A stretch of DNA of 34,074 nt. Origin: RUG11247 sp050945995 (GTDB lineage Bacteria > Bacillota > Clostridia > Christensenellales > Aristaeellaceae). The stretch lies in assembly GCA_050945995.1 (NCBI GenBank), contig JBMNUA010000003.1:1-34074 (forward strand), in the 5' to 3' direction. Under the pieces are notes generated by a model. That model made no database searches and was not told the DNA's origin. It was given only the letters and a program-made list of their open reading frames with translations. Of this stretch, positions 25,187 through 33,849 are shown piece by piece (the first letter of the stretch is position 1; every line of letters starts with the position of its first letter). Made by a program: the position numbers and the translations under genes.

Positions 25187-25290
25187 TGACAAAGGCAAAC
25201 CCATGTTTTTCGCGCCCGACCGATCGTCGGGTTTTCAAACAACACGAACCAGCCATATGGCTTTTCCATGATGGATCGGAGGGAGATAGA

Positions 25291-27435
25291 TTGTCCATGA
25301 AACAACTTGTCGATCTGCGCGCGGAACAGGAGTATACTGCGAAGGTGCAGGAGCTTCTCCTTGCGGTGATCCAGCAGTCCGACCTCACCTCGGGCAGCCA
25401 CAGTGAGTCCATCCGCGCGATCATCGCCGATGCGTGGGAGGATTTGCGCATGCGCCCGACCGCGCTGTCTCCCTATGATATCGAGCAGCTTTCCGCGGAG
25501 ATCGACCGCTTCGCCGTCAGAAAAACGTTCACCGACAGCCAAGCTGCGCGCTACCGCCGCATGCTGATGAGCCCGTTTTTCGCGCGCATCGATTTTATCG
25601 AGGAAGGCGAAACCGCGCTTGAAAAAATCGTCATCGGGCTATACAGCCTGAAAAATGAAAAGGGCGAGATCATGGTGCACGATTGGCGCGCGCCTGTTTG
25701 CAGCCTGTATTATGACGCCATGCCCGGCGCGGTCGAGTACCGCAGCCCCTCGGGCATCATCCGCGGCGAGATGACGCTCAAACGCCAGTATAAAATGGAG
25801 GACGGGAAACTTTTATACTATGTCGATACCCAGTTCAACATCGACGATGAGCTGCTGCTCGACATCCTCTCCGGCGCGACAAGCGGGCAAATGCGCCAAA
25901 TCGTCTCCACCATCCAGGCGGAGCAGAACGCCGCGATCCGCGCGGACGCGGACAAGATCATGAGCGTGGTCGGCGCCGCCGGCTCGGGCAAGACCTCCGT
26001 CGCCATGCACCGCGCCGCCTATATCATGTACCGTCAGCGCGATGTGCTTGAGGCGAGCCGCGTGCAGATCCTCTCGCCCTCCAATGTGTTCTCGGAATAC
26101 ATCTCCTCCGTGCTCCCCGAGCTGGGCGAGGAGAACATCAAGGCGCGCACCCTGCCGGAGATCGTCTCGGGCATCCTCGGCAAAAAGGTTGAAACGCCGC
26201 TGGAGCAGCTCACGCGGCTGCTCGACGAGGGCGGCGAGCTGCGCCGAAAATCCGTCGCCTATAAAACGAGCGCGCAGTTCCAGGAGGAGCTCGACCGCTA
26301 CATCGAAACCTTCACCGTCTTTGGTCCTGATTTTGCCAACGTCTGGCTCGAGGGCAAACTGATGATCCGCCGCGAAGAGCTGCGGCGCATGTATAAGGAC
26401 GAGTTCAAGCTCCTCACCCCCGCGCAGCGGCTCATCCGCGTCGGCGCGACGCTCGACACGCGCTTTGAGAGCTGGGAAAAGGCGATGTATCAGCAGTACG
26501 AGAAAAAGTACGCGGGCAAATACAACGGGCGCGAACTGCGGTTCGTGTGCCGCATGGCGGTTTCGCAGCGCCTGCAGCCGATCCGCCTGCAACTGCGGGC
26601 GATGCTCGATGTCAAGGGCGACGCGCTCATGAAACACGCGCTGCGCTCCGCGCCCGTGCAGATCAAAGAAGCGCTGCGCGACAACATGCAGGCGGGCATC
26701 GTCTGGTGGGAGGATGCGGTCGCCGCGGCGTATATGCTCGTCAAATTGGGCTTCGTGCAGCCCGATAAATCGATCCACCACCTGCTCATCGATGAGGCGC
26801 AGGATTATTCGGACACCGCGCTTCGCATGCTTGGCGCGTACTTCCCGCGCGCGAAGGTCACTTTGCTTGGCGACCCCATGCAGCGCACCTGCCCCGAGAT
26901 GGGCGAATGCGACCCCGGCACATGGGGCGCGTGCTTTGGCGAGCCCGACGCGAAGGTATTCGAGCTCACCAAATGCTATCGATCCACCATGCCCATCGCC
27001 CGGTTGTGCAACGCGCTGCTGCCCGGCGGCGAGCGGCTGATCCCGTTTGGGCGCGAGGGCGAAATGCCCCTCGTCGCGCCGTATACGGACGATTTGCTGA
27101 AAGAGACGCTTGCGCGCTTCCGCGCCGCCGGGCTTCGCTCGATCGCCGTCATCACGCGCACCCCCGCGCAGGCGAACGCGCTTTCCGCGATGCTCGACAA
27201 TGTCTACCGGCTCGATGGCGAGGACGACGCGGGCTATGAGGCGGGGGATACGGTCGTGGGCTGCTATCACCTCATGAAGGGGATGGAGTTTGACGCCGCG
27301 ATCGTCGTCTGGCCCGATTGCGAACTGACCGACGAGGAGCGGCGCAGGCTCTATACCTCCTGCTCCCGCGCGCTGCACGCCGCGGCGCTGCTCGGCGGCA
27401 AATCGCTCATCAATGAACTGGGGATCGTGCTCTGA
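25291..27435 (+). CDS. HelD-like UvrD/Rep superfamily 1 helicase (714 aa)
   Basis: HelD proteins bind RNA polymerase and remove it from stalled or inactive complexes using ATP. Here an N-terminal 220-residue part (coiled, RYRRMLMSPFFARIDF, DWRAPVCSLYYD) matches the HelD arrangement, then Walker A GAAGSGKTS (about 228-236), HRAAYIMYRQR, a DEAQDYSD Walker B around 505, GDPMQRTCPE and KCYRSTMPIA motifs, and a C-terminal LMKGMEFDAAIVVWPD segment. B. subtilis HelD is about 770 residues, so this is close. TTG at 25291 is placed seven bases after GGAGGG; ATG at 25297 is an alternative. The earlier TTG at 25186 lies in the promoter and is rejected. Its stop overlaps the next gene (TGATG). Confidence 0.85.
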   Translation: MSMKQLVDLRAEQEYTAKVQELLLAVIQQSDLTSGSHSESIRAIIADAWEDLRMRPTALSPYDIEQLSAEIDRFAVRKTFTDSQAARYRRMLMSPFFARIDFIEEGETALEKIVIGLYSLKNEKGEIMVHDWRAPVCSLYYDAMPGAVEYRSPSGIIRGEMTLKRQYKMEDGKLLYYVDTQFNIDDELLLDILSGATSGQMRQIVSTIQAEQNAAIRADADKIMSVVGAAGSGKTSVAMHRAAYIMYRQRDVLEASRVQILSPSNVFSEYISSVLPELGEENIKARTLPEIVSGILGKKVETPLEQLTRLLDEGGELRRKSVAYKTSAQFQEELDRYIETFTVFGPDFANVWLEGKLMIRREELRRMYKDEFKLLTPAQRLIRVGATLDTRFESWEKAMYQQYEKKYAGKYNGRELRFVCRMAVSQRLQPIRLQLRAMLDVKGDALMKHALRSAPVQIKEALRDNMQAGIVWWEDAVAAAYMLVKLGFVQPDKSIHHLLIDEAQDYSDTALRMLGAYFPRAKVTLLGDPMQRTCPEMGECDPGTWGACFGEPDAKVFELTKCYRSTMPIARLCNALLPGGERLIPFGREGEMPLVAPYTDDLLKETLARFRAAGLRSIAVITRTPAQANALSAMLDNVYRLDGEDDAGYEAGDTVVGCYHLMKGMEFDAAIVVWPDCELTDEERRRLYTSCSRALHAAALLGGKSLINELGIVL

Positions 27436-28643
27436 TGCAATGCGCAATCGTCGGCGGCGGCGCTGCCGGGCTTTTCGCGGCATGCGCGCTCGCGCGCGGC
27501 GGCGCGAAGGTTTTCGTGCTGGAACGCCAGCCGCGCGTGGGCAAAAAACTGCTCGCCACCGGCGGCGGTCGCTGTAATCTGATCAATCTGCGCGCTGAAC
27601 CGGCGCGCTATCACGGCGCGCGCGATTTTGCGTCCCCGATCCTCGCGGCGTACCCACCGGCGCGCATCATCCGCGCGTTTGAGGACATGGGCGTGCCCGT
27701 ATATGCCGATGCCGAGGGGCGCGGCTACCCCGCGAGCAACCTCGCCTCGTCCGTGCTCGACGCGCTGCGGCTCACGCTGCGCGAAGCGGGCGGCGTAGAG
27801 TTGACGGGGTTCGACGCCATGCAGATCGAAAACACGCAAGGCGGCTACCTCGTCCGCGCGCGCGACGGCAGGGAGCAGGCGTGCGAGAAGCTGCTCATCG
27901 CCTCCGGCGGGCGCGCCGCACCCAAGCTCGGCGGATGCGTGGAGGGATATGCGCTCCTGCGCGCCCTCGGGCATGATGTGACGCCGCTTCTGCCCGTCAT
28001 CGCGCCGCTCAAAACGCATACCGAGCCGATCCGCGGGCTGAAGGGACAGCGCGCCCGCTGCGTAATCACATTATATGACGGTAATTCGCCCGTGCAAACG
28101 GAGCGGGGCGAGGCGCTGTTTACCGAATACGGGCTGTCGGGCATCTGCGCCATGCAGCTAGCCCGCGCGGTGCATGCCGCCAAAAAGCCCGTCGTTTCGA
28201 TTGATTTTGCGCCGGATGCGCAGCATGCGATGATTGAAAACCGCGCGCGCATGCTCCCGAACCGCCCGCTCGAGGATTTCCTCAACGGCGTTGTTTCGCG
28301 CCGCGTGGGCTGGGCAATCGCGCGCATGGCGGGCATCGCCGATCTTGCGTGCCCTGCGGGCACGCTCTCACCGATTGAGATCAACGCGCTCGAAGGCGCG
28401 CTCCGCGCGTTCCGGCTGCCCGTTATCGGCGTTTGCGGCTTTGAGAGCGCGCAGACGACCGCCGGCGGCGCGGACATGCGTGAATTTCACCCATCGACGC
28501 TCGAATCGCGCAAGCGCCCCGGGCTGTATGTTGCGGGCGAGGTCTGCGATGTGGACGGCGATTGCGGCGGCTACAACCTCGGCTGGGCGTGGGCATCCGC
28601 GCTCGCCGCGGCGCATGCGATGTTAAAGGTACGAATGATATGA
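27435..28643 (+). CDS. NAD(P)/FAD-dependent oxidoreductase, HI0933/BaiN family (402 aa)
   Basis: The N-terminal FAD loop IVGGGAAGLFAA is followed by KKLLATGGGRCNLIN, the family signature, and the C-terminal flavin-contact GLYVAGEVCDVDGDCGGYN. These are soluble flavoproteins, often called aminoacetone oxidase family; BaiN was reported to act in bile-acid 7-dehydroxylation in one gut clostridium, but most members have no tested substrate, so I give no gene symbol. It overlaps the helicase stop by one base and the next gene by four, so it is in the same operon. Confidence 0.9.
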   Translation: MQCAIVGGGAAGLFAACALARGGAKVFVLERQPRVGKKLLATGGGRCNLINLRAEPARYHGARDFASPILAAYPPARIIRAFEDMGVPVYADAEGRGYPASNLASSVLDALRLTLREAGGVELTGFDAMQIENTQGGYLVRARDGREQACEKLLIASGGRAAPKLGGCVEGYALLRALGHDVTPLLPVIAPLKTHTEPIRGLKGQRARCVITLYDGNSPVQTERGEALFTEYGLSGICAMQLARAVHAAKKPVVSIDFAPDAQHAMIENRARMLPNRPLEDFLNGVVSRRVGWAIARMAGIADLACPAGTLSPIEINALEGALRAFRLPVIGVCGFESAQTTAGGADMREFHPSTLESRKRPGLYVAGEVCDVDGDCGGYNLGWAWASALAAAHAMLKVRMI

Positions 28644-30229
28644 TCATCCGCGTCAGTCAACTCAAACTCCCGCTCGATTGGGACAGCGCGCGCCTGCCGG
28701 AATATGCGGCGCGCGCGCTTCGCATCCCCGCATCGGACATTCTTCTGGTACAAATCGCCAAAAAATCCGTCGATGCGCGCAGCAAATCCGACGTCCACTT
28801 TTCATTCACGCTCGATGTGACGGTCAAACATGCGCCGTCCGCGCTGCCGCAAAACGCGCGTTTGATCGCACCCGAGCCGCCGCGCCCCGCGCCCGCAACG
28901 CGCGCGCTCTCGCACCGCCCGCTCGTCGTCGGGCTCGGTCCCGCAGGGCTATTCGCCGCGCGCACGCTCGCGATGCGCGGGTATCGCCCGATCGTGATCG
29001 AGCGCGGAAAGCCCGTGGACGCGCGCGCGCGGGACGTGGCGGCGTTCTGGAAATCGAGCGCGCTCGATATCGATAGCAACGTGCAGTTCGGCGAGGGCGG
29101 CGCGGGCGCATTCTCGGACGGCAAGCTCACCACGGGCATCAAGGACGCGCGCTGCCGGGACGTTTTGCGCGCGTTTTTTGAAGCGGGCGCGCCGGAGGAG
29201 ATCCTCTACGCCGCGAAACCGCACATCGGGACGGATCGGCTGCGCGCGGTCGTCAAAAACCTGCGCGAGCAGATCGTCGCGCACGGCGGCGAGGTTCATT
29301 TCAACTGCCGGCTTCAGGAGATTTGCGTCGAATCCGGGCGCGTGATCGGCGCGCGCGTCGTCGAAAACGGCGTTCTGCGCGAGATCGATACGCGCGACAT
29401 CCTGCTCGCCATCGGTCACAGCGCGCGCGATACCTTTGAGATGCTCCACCGACTGGGCGTTGTGATGCGCCCAAAACCCTTCTCCATCGGCGTTCGCATC
29501 GAGCACAGCCAGCGCATGATCGATGTTTCCCAGTACGGCGCATCTGCCGGACACCCCGCGCTCGGTGCGGCGGAGTACAAGCTGGCGGCGCATCTGCCCG
29601 GCGGGCGCAGCGTGTACAGCTTCTGCATGTGCCCGGGCGGCTATGTGGTCGCCTCCTCCTCGGAGGCGGGCGGCGTCGTCACCAACGGCATGAGCCGCCA
29701 TGCGCGCGACGGCGAAAACGCGAATTCCGCGCTGCTCGTTTCCGTCGATCCGTCGGATTTTGGCGCGGACGATCCCCTCGCTGGCGTGCGCTTCCAGCGC
29801 GCGTGGGAGCGCGCGGCGTTCGCGCTCGGCGGTTCGGACTACCGCGCGCCCGCGCAGCTCGTCGGCGATTTTATAAACAATCAACCATCAACCGGCGCGG
29901 GCGGCGTTTCGCCCACCTACCGTCCGGGCGTCGCCTGGGCGCGGCTGGACGACTGCCTGCCCGCCTTCGCGACCGACGCGCTGAAAAGCGCGCTGCCGAT
30001 CTTTGATCGGCGCATCCGCGGGTTCGCCGCCCCCGACGCTGTGTTGACGGGCGTCGAAACGCGCTCGTCCTCGCCCATTCGCATCGAGCGCGACGCGCGC
30101 CGCATGTCCGCCACCCGCGGGCTCTACCCCTGCGGGGAGGGCGCGGGGCACGCCGGGGGCATCCTCTCTGCGGCGGTGGACGGCATCCGCTGCGCCGAAG
30201 CGCTCATCCAAATTCATACGGAGGAATGA
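28640..30229 (+). CDS. FAD-dependent dehydrogenase, COG2509 type (529 aa)
   Basis: A 90-residue N-terminal domain (MIIRVSQLKLPLD, DILLVQIAKKSVDARSK) precedes the FAD loop VVGLGPAGLFAARTLA (about residues 95-110). The NVQFGEGGAGAFSDGKLTTG block and the C-terminal GEGAGHAGGILSAAVDG are diagnostic of this uncharacterised family. No activity is established for it; the pairing with a BaiN-like flavoprotein is notable. The ATG at 28640 overlaps the preceding stop (ATGA), and rmuC starts one base after its own stop. Confidence 0.88.
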   Translation: MIIRVSQLKLPLDWDSARLPEYAARALRIPASDILLVQIAKKSVDARSKSDVHFSFTLDVTVKHAPSALPQNARLIAPEPPRPAPATRALSHRPLVVGLGPAGLFAARTLAMRGYRPIVIERGKPVDARARDVAAFWKSSALDIDSNVQFGEGGAGAFSDGKLTTGIKDARCRDVLRAFFEAGAPEEILYAAKPHIGTDRLRAVVKNLREQIVAHGGEVHFNCRLQEICVESGRVIGARVVENGVLREIDTRDILLAIGHSARDTFEMLHRLGVVMRPKPFSIGVRIEHSQRMIDVSQYGASAGHPALGAAEYKLAAHLPGGRSVYSFCMCPGGYVVASSSEAGGVVTNGMSRHARDGENANSALLVSVDPSDFGADDPLAGVRFQRAWERAAFALGGSDYRAPAQLVGDFINNQPSTGAGGVSPTYRPGVAWARLDDCLPAFATDALKSALPIFDRRIRGFAAPDAVLTGVETRSSSPIRIERDARRMSATRGLYPCGEGAGHAGGILSAAVDGIRCAEALIQIHTEE

Positions 30230-30230
30230 T

Positions 30231-31295
30231 ATGTCAGATACCCTAGCCATCGCCCTCGCCGTCGCGCTCGCCGCGGCGCTTTTGACCGCGCTCATCGTCG
30301 CCCTCGTCCTCTCGGCATCCCGCAGGCGCGCGCTCGACGGGCAGCTCGACCGCATCAGCCGCTCGCTCGATCTCTCTTCGCGCGTCGTCTCGGATTTAAC
30401 CGAATCCTTTGAATCCAGGCAGGATCGTCTGCGCGGCGCGATGGACGAGCGCATGGACGCCATGCGCGACTCGAACGACCGAAAGCTCGACCAGCTCCGC
30501 GAGATCGTCACCGGCAAGCTCGACGCGCGGCTGGGCGAATCCTTCCGCACGGTCAACGACCAGCTCGCGCGCGTAGATAAAGGATTGGGCGAGATGCGGG
30601 GACTCGCCTCCGATGTGGGCGATCTCAAAAAGGTGCTCACAAACGCGCGCGCCCGTGGCGCTTGGGGCGAGGTGCAGCTGCGCGCGCTCATCGAGGACGC
30701 GCTCGCGCCCGGTCAATACCTAGAAAACGCCGCCGTCGAGCCCGGTTCGAGCGAGCGCGTGGAGTTCGCGATCCTGCTGCCCGACGCAGCGGGGGAGACG
30801 ACGATGATCGCCGTCGATTCCAAATTCCCCACTGAGGACTACCTCCGGATCGACGATTCCGCCGCCGCGGGCGCAGCGTTTGAGAAGCGGGTGCTCGAGG
30901 AGGGCAAGCGCATCTCGACAAAATACATACGCCCGCCGCACACCGTCGATTACGCCGTGATGTTTCTGCCCGCCGAGAGCTTGTATGCCGAGGTCTCGCG
31001 CCGGCGCGGGCTCGTGGAGCGGCTGCAGCACGATTTCCGCGTCTTGATCGCGGGGCCTGGCACATTCGCCGCGCTGCTTGCCAGTTTGCGCATGGGCTTT
31101 CGCGGCGCGGCGCTCGAGAAGAAGGGCGCGGAGGTCATGGCGCTTTTGCGCGGGGTGAAAAGCGAGTTCGGCAAGTACGCCGACACCATAGAGCGTGCGA
31201 AACAGCGCGCGCAGCTGTTGGAAAAGGAATTGGACGCCGTGGAGGTGCGCGCCCGCGCGGTGGAGCGCAAACTGCGCGACATCGCCGAAGAATGA
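30231..31295 (+). CDS. rmuC: DNA recombination protein RmuC homologue (354 aa)
   Basis: An N-terminal membrane helix (residues 5-28) is followed by a long coiled coil (about 35-135, with LDRISRSLDLSSRVV, DRKLDQLREIV), and then the RmuC nuclease-like domain: ARGAWGEVQLRALIEDAL, EFAILLP, IAVDSKFPTEDY, YIRPPHTVDYAVMFLPAE. RmuC limits sequence inversion at short inverted repeats and is an endonuclease-fold protein. ATG at 30231 is one base after the previous stop. It closes the helicase/flavoprotein operon. Confidence 0.94.
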   Translation: MSDTLAIALAVALAAALLTALIVALVLSASRRRALDGQLDRISRSLDLSSRVVSDLTESFESRQDRLRGAMDERMDAMRDSNDRKLDQLREIVTGKLDARLGESFRTVNDQLARVDKGLGEMRGLASDVGDLKKVLTNARARGAWGEVQLRALIEDALAPGQYLENAAVEPGSSERVEFAILLPDAAGETTMIAVDSKFPTEDYLRIDDSAAAGAAFEKRVLEEGKRISTKYIRPPHTVDYAVMFLPAESLYAEVSRRRGLVERLQHDFRVLIAGPGTFAALLASLRMGFRGAALEKKGAEVMALLRGVKSEFGKYADTIERAKQRAQLLEKELDAVEVRARAVERKLRDIAEE

Positions 31296-31296
31296 C

Positions 31297-31358
31297 GAAA
31301 TATTTCCCTTATAAATGCCAAATCTGCGTAAATCTTGGCATTCCTTGCAGATATTTCC
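31297..31358. repeat. Inverted repeat framed by short direct repeats after rmuC
   Basis: Arms aatgccaa (31314-31321) and ttggcatt (31335-31342) are a perfect 8-bp inverted repeat. The octamer atatttcc occurs on both sides (31300-31307 and 31351-31358). There is no T-run, so it is not a clear terminator; an operator is possible. Confidence 0.4.
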
Positions 31359-31368
31359 GGCTGCCCAC

Positions 31369-31397
31369 TTGAAATTTTGCTGCCATACGATTATAAT
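31369..31397 (+). promoter_or_regulatory. Promoter of the MarR gene
   Basis: TTGAAA (31369-31374) and TATAAT (31392-31397) are 17 bp apart. The -10 is the centre of a perfect palindrome gattataatc (31389-31398), a plausible autoregulatory MarR site. Confidence 0.85.
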
Positions 31398-31418
31398 CGA
31401 TCAAAGGAGCTGATTTGT

Positions 31419-31895
31419 ATGAGTGACGAGATCGTGCGCGATTCCCGCGATGAGGTCGGGCGATGGCTGGGCAGGGTGTGGCGGCGCAGGTTTCAGTTAA
31501 GCGAAATGCTGCTCGAGCGCATGGGCGTCGGTCCCGGGCAAGTGCCGATCCTCGCGCAGCTCAAGCACCACGGGGAACTGACCCAGCGCGAGCTCGCGGA
31601 GCACACGCATGTCACCGCCGCGACCATCTCCGGCACGCTCAAGCGCATGGAGCGCGCGGGTACCGTCTATCGCACCGATGATACGCGCGACGCGCGGGTG
31701 TCCATCGTCCGGCTCACCGAGGCGGGCAAAACGCTCGTCGGCGAGGCGTGGGCGCTGTTTCATTCCGCCGATATGAATATGCTCCAGGGCTTTTCAGATG
31801 AGGAATGCGACGGGCTGCTCGCCTATTTCTCGCGGATGCGCGAGAACATCGATACCGCGATCGAGCGCGAGAACGCCGCGCAAGCGGATCGATAA
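31419..31895 (+). CDS. MarR family transcriptional regulator (158 aa)
   Basis: The winged helix core is visible: VPILAQLKHHGELTQRELAEHTHVTAATISGTLKRMERAGTVYRTDDTRDARVSIVRLTEAGK (residues about 45-108), with the DxRxxxV wing motif DTRDARVSIV. The flanking helices at both ends form the dimer interface. MarR proteins repress by binding palindromes and are relieved by small phenolic or oxidising ligands; the ligand is unknown. ATG at 31419 follows AAAGGAGC. The next gene is serine acetyltransferase, with a hairpin between them. Confidence 0.93.
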   Translation: MSDEIVRDSRDEVGRWLGRVWRRRFQLSEMLLERMGVGPGQVPILAQLKHHGELTQRELAEHTHVTAATISGTLKRMERAGTVYRTDDTRDARVSIVRLTEAGKTLVGEAWALFHSADMNMLQGFSDEECDGLLAYFSRMRENIDTAIERENAAQADR

Positions 31896-31916
31896 CCGCA
31901 TGTTCCATATGCTATG

Positions 31917-31946
31917 TCCGCGGCGCTGACGCTCGCGGATTCTTTG
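31917..31946 (+). terminator. Hairpin after the MarR gene, probable weak terminator
   Basis: Arms tccgcggcg (31917-31925) and cgctcgcgga (31930-31939, one bulge) form a strong stem with a ctga loop, followed by ttcttt. A weak promoter for the next gene (CTGACG 31926-31931, TATCTT 31948-31953) overlaps it. Confidence 0.45.
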
Positions 31947-31996
31947 GTATCTTATCCTTTTATATCACCGATGTTTCCGATTGGGAGGTTTTTGAT

Positions 31997-32875
31997 ATGG
32001 GCGATTTAAGCGATTGGATGTCAACCGAAGCGCGCGTGGCGGCAAAGCGGCTCGCGCAGATCAACTCAACCGAGGTGCTCGAAAAGGCGGCGGGCGGCTT
32101 CGGCATGCGCCAGCGCGCGCTCAAGCTGCTCGACACGCTCAAGGCGGCGCTGTTTCCCAGCCTGTACGAGTCGGGCGCGGTCTCCTGCGCGCACTTGACC
32201 GCGCTTGCCGAGGCGCGGCTCTACACCGCATCCGAGCAGCTTTTGTCCATCGCGTTTGATCTGATCGACCCCTGGGAGGCGGAGCGCGTCACCCTCGCGT
32301 TCATGCAAAAGGTGGTCTCGATCCGCGAGGTACTCACCACCGACCTGGAAGCGGCGTATTTGGGCGACCCCGCGGCGTACAGCGTGGAGGAGATCCTCCT
32401 CAGCTACCCCTCGCTCGAGGCGGTCAGCACCTACCGCATCGCGCACGAGCTTTACAACCTCGGGCTTTCGATGATCGCGCGCATCATGACCGAGTCCGCG
32501 CACGCAAAGACCGGCATCGACATCCACCCCGGCGCGACCATCGGCAACCATTTTTTCATCGATCACGGAACGGGCGTCGTCATCGGCGAAACCTGCGTGA
32601 TCGGTAACCATGTCAAAATCTATCAGGGCGTCACCCTCGGCGCGAAGAGCTTCCAGCTCGACGACGACGGCAACCCCATCAAAGGCGTCAAGCGCCATCC
32701 CAACATCGAGGACGATGTCGTGATCTATGCCGGCGCGACGATCCTCGGCGGCGATGTCACCGTGGGCAAGGGCTGCGTCGTCGGCGGCAACGCGTGGATC
32801 ACGCGCTCCGTCCCGCCGAATATGCTCGTGTATAACCCCGCGCCCGTGCCGATCTCCAACAAGCGCAAGGATTGA
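31997..32875 (+). CDS. cysE: Serine O-acetyltransferase (292 aa)
   Basis: CysE makes O-acetylserine from serine and acetyl-CoA, the entry to cysteine synthesis. An N-terminal helical domain of about 160 residues is followed by a left-handed beta-helix of hexapeptide repeats (GIDIHPGATIGNHFFIDHG, VVIGETCVIGNHVKIYQGV, NIEDDVVIYAGATILGG). The catalytic Asp-His pair is visible in the IDIHPGA and FIDHGTG strands. The GNHVKIYQGVTLGAKSF motif and the C-terminal RHPNIEDDV are diagnostic. GGGAGG lies eight bases before the ATG. An earlier in-frame start at 31805 lies in the MarR gene and is rejected. The stop overlaps the Dus gene (TGATG). Confidence 0.92.
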   Translation: MGDLSDWMSTEARVAAKRLAQINSTEVLEKAAGGFGMRQRALKLLDTLKAALFPSLYESGAVSCAHLTALAEARLYTASEQLLSIAFDLIDPWEAERVTLAFMQKVVSIREVLTTDLEAAYLGDPAAYSVEEILLSYPSLEAVSTYRIAHELYNLGLSMIARIMTESAHAKTGIDIHPGATIGNHFFIDHGTGVVIGETCVIGNHVKIYQGVTLGAKSFQLDDDGNPIKGVKRHPNIEDDVVIYAGATILGGDVTVGKGCVVGGNAWITRSVPPNMLVYNPAPVPISNKRKD

Positions 32876-33843
32876 TGTTCCGTCAGTTTTCCGGCGGCGC
32901 GGGGCTTGCGCCCATGGCGGGCGTGACGGACGCGCCCATGCGGCTGATCTGCTTTGAGCAGGGCGCGCGCTGGGCGGTCAGCGAGATGCTCTCGGCAAAG
33001 GGCTGGATGTATTCCGGCGGCGAAAACCGCGCCGCGAAGCTGCTTACGACGCGGCTGCCCGGCGAGGGCGCGACGGGGCTTCAGCTGTTCGGGCGCGAGC
33101 CGGATTTTATCGCCGCCGCCGCGCAGTCGCTCGCGGGTGCGGGCTTTGAATTCATCGACCTCAACTTCGGCTGCCCCGCGCCCAAGATCACCGGCGCGGG
33201 GGAGGGGAGCGCGCTCATGCGCGAACCCGCGCTCCTCGGGCAGATCGTGCGCGCCGCGGCGCGGGCGACGGCGCTGCCCGTCTCCGCGAAGATCCGCGCC
33301 GGCTGGGATGGAAAGTCCATCAACGCCGTGGAGATCGCAAAAATCTGCGAACAGAATGGCGCGGGCGCGATCACTGTGCACGCGCGCACCCGCGCGCAAC
33401 AGTATTCCGGCATGGCGGATTGGTCGATCATCCGCGATGTCAAGTGCGCCGTCAAAGTACCCGTGTTCGGAAACGGCGACATCCGCTCCGGGCACGACGC
33501 CGTGCAGATGCGCGAGGAAACCGGCTGCGACGCGGTGATGGTCGGGCGCGCGGCGCAGGGCGACCCCTTTTTATTTTCGGAGATCGCCGCAACCCTCGCG
33601 GGGCGAGACGCGCCCGTGATCACACCCCGGATGCGCATCGACATGGCGTCGCGCCATTTTGAGATGGCGATCGCCCTCTACGGCGCGCGCACGGGGCTTC
33701 TTGAAATGCGCAAGCACATCGCTTGGTATGCAAGCGGGCTGCGCGGGGCATCCAAATTCCGGGAGACCATCAACACGCTTCAGACGCGAAGCGAGGTGCT
33801 CGACGCCCTCGCGCAGTTCGCACAAAGCCAGGAAAGTGAGTGA
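32875..33843 (+). CDS. tRNA-dihydrouridine synthase (Dus family, 322 aa)
   Basis: Dus enzymes reduce uridine to dihydrouridine in tRNA using FMN and NADPH. The FMN-binding LAPMAGVTD (11-19) opens the TIM barrel; the catalytic cysteine is Cys100 in NFGCPAPK; ITVHARTRAQ, VPVFGNGDI and DAVMVGRAAQGDP complete the FMN site. A helical C-terminal tRNA-binding domain (residues 240-322; HIAWYASGLRGASKFRETIN) follows. The subclass (DusB type is likely for Bacillota) is not fixed by the motifs. ATG at 32875 shares its A with the cysE stop; a TTG just before it is ignored. Confidence 0.92.
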   Translation: MFRQFSGGAGLAPMAGVTDAPMRLICFEQGARWAVSEMLSAKGWMYSGGENRAAKLLTTRLPGEGATGLQLFGREPDFIAAAAQSLAGAGFEFIDLNFGCPAPKITGAGEGSALMREPALLGQIVRAAARATALPVSAKIRAGWDGKSINAVEIAKICEQNGAGAITVHARTRAQQYSGMADWSIIRDVKCAVKVPVFGNGDIRSGHDAVQMREETGCDAVMVGRAAQGDPFLFSEIAATLAGRDAPVITPRMRIDMASRHFEMAIALYGARTGLLEMRKHIAWYASGLRGASKFRETINTLQTRSEVLDALAQFAQSQESE

Positions 33844-33849
33844 TACGAT

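Noticed and set aside
25186..25290. Earlier TTG start for the helicase
   Set aside because: It begins in the -10 box, has no ribosome binding site, and the leader hairpins lie inside the extension; the TTG at 25291 has GGAGGG placed correctly.
25813..27483. A 556-codon open frame on the minus strand
   Set aside because: It is antisense to the HelD-like helicase, which carries clear motifs; the translation shows no family and looks like a codon-bias shadow.
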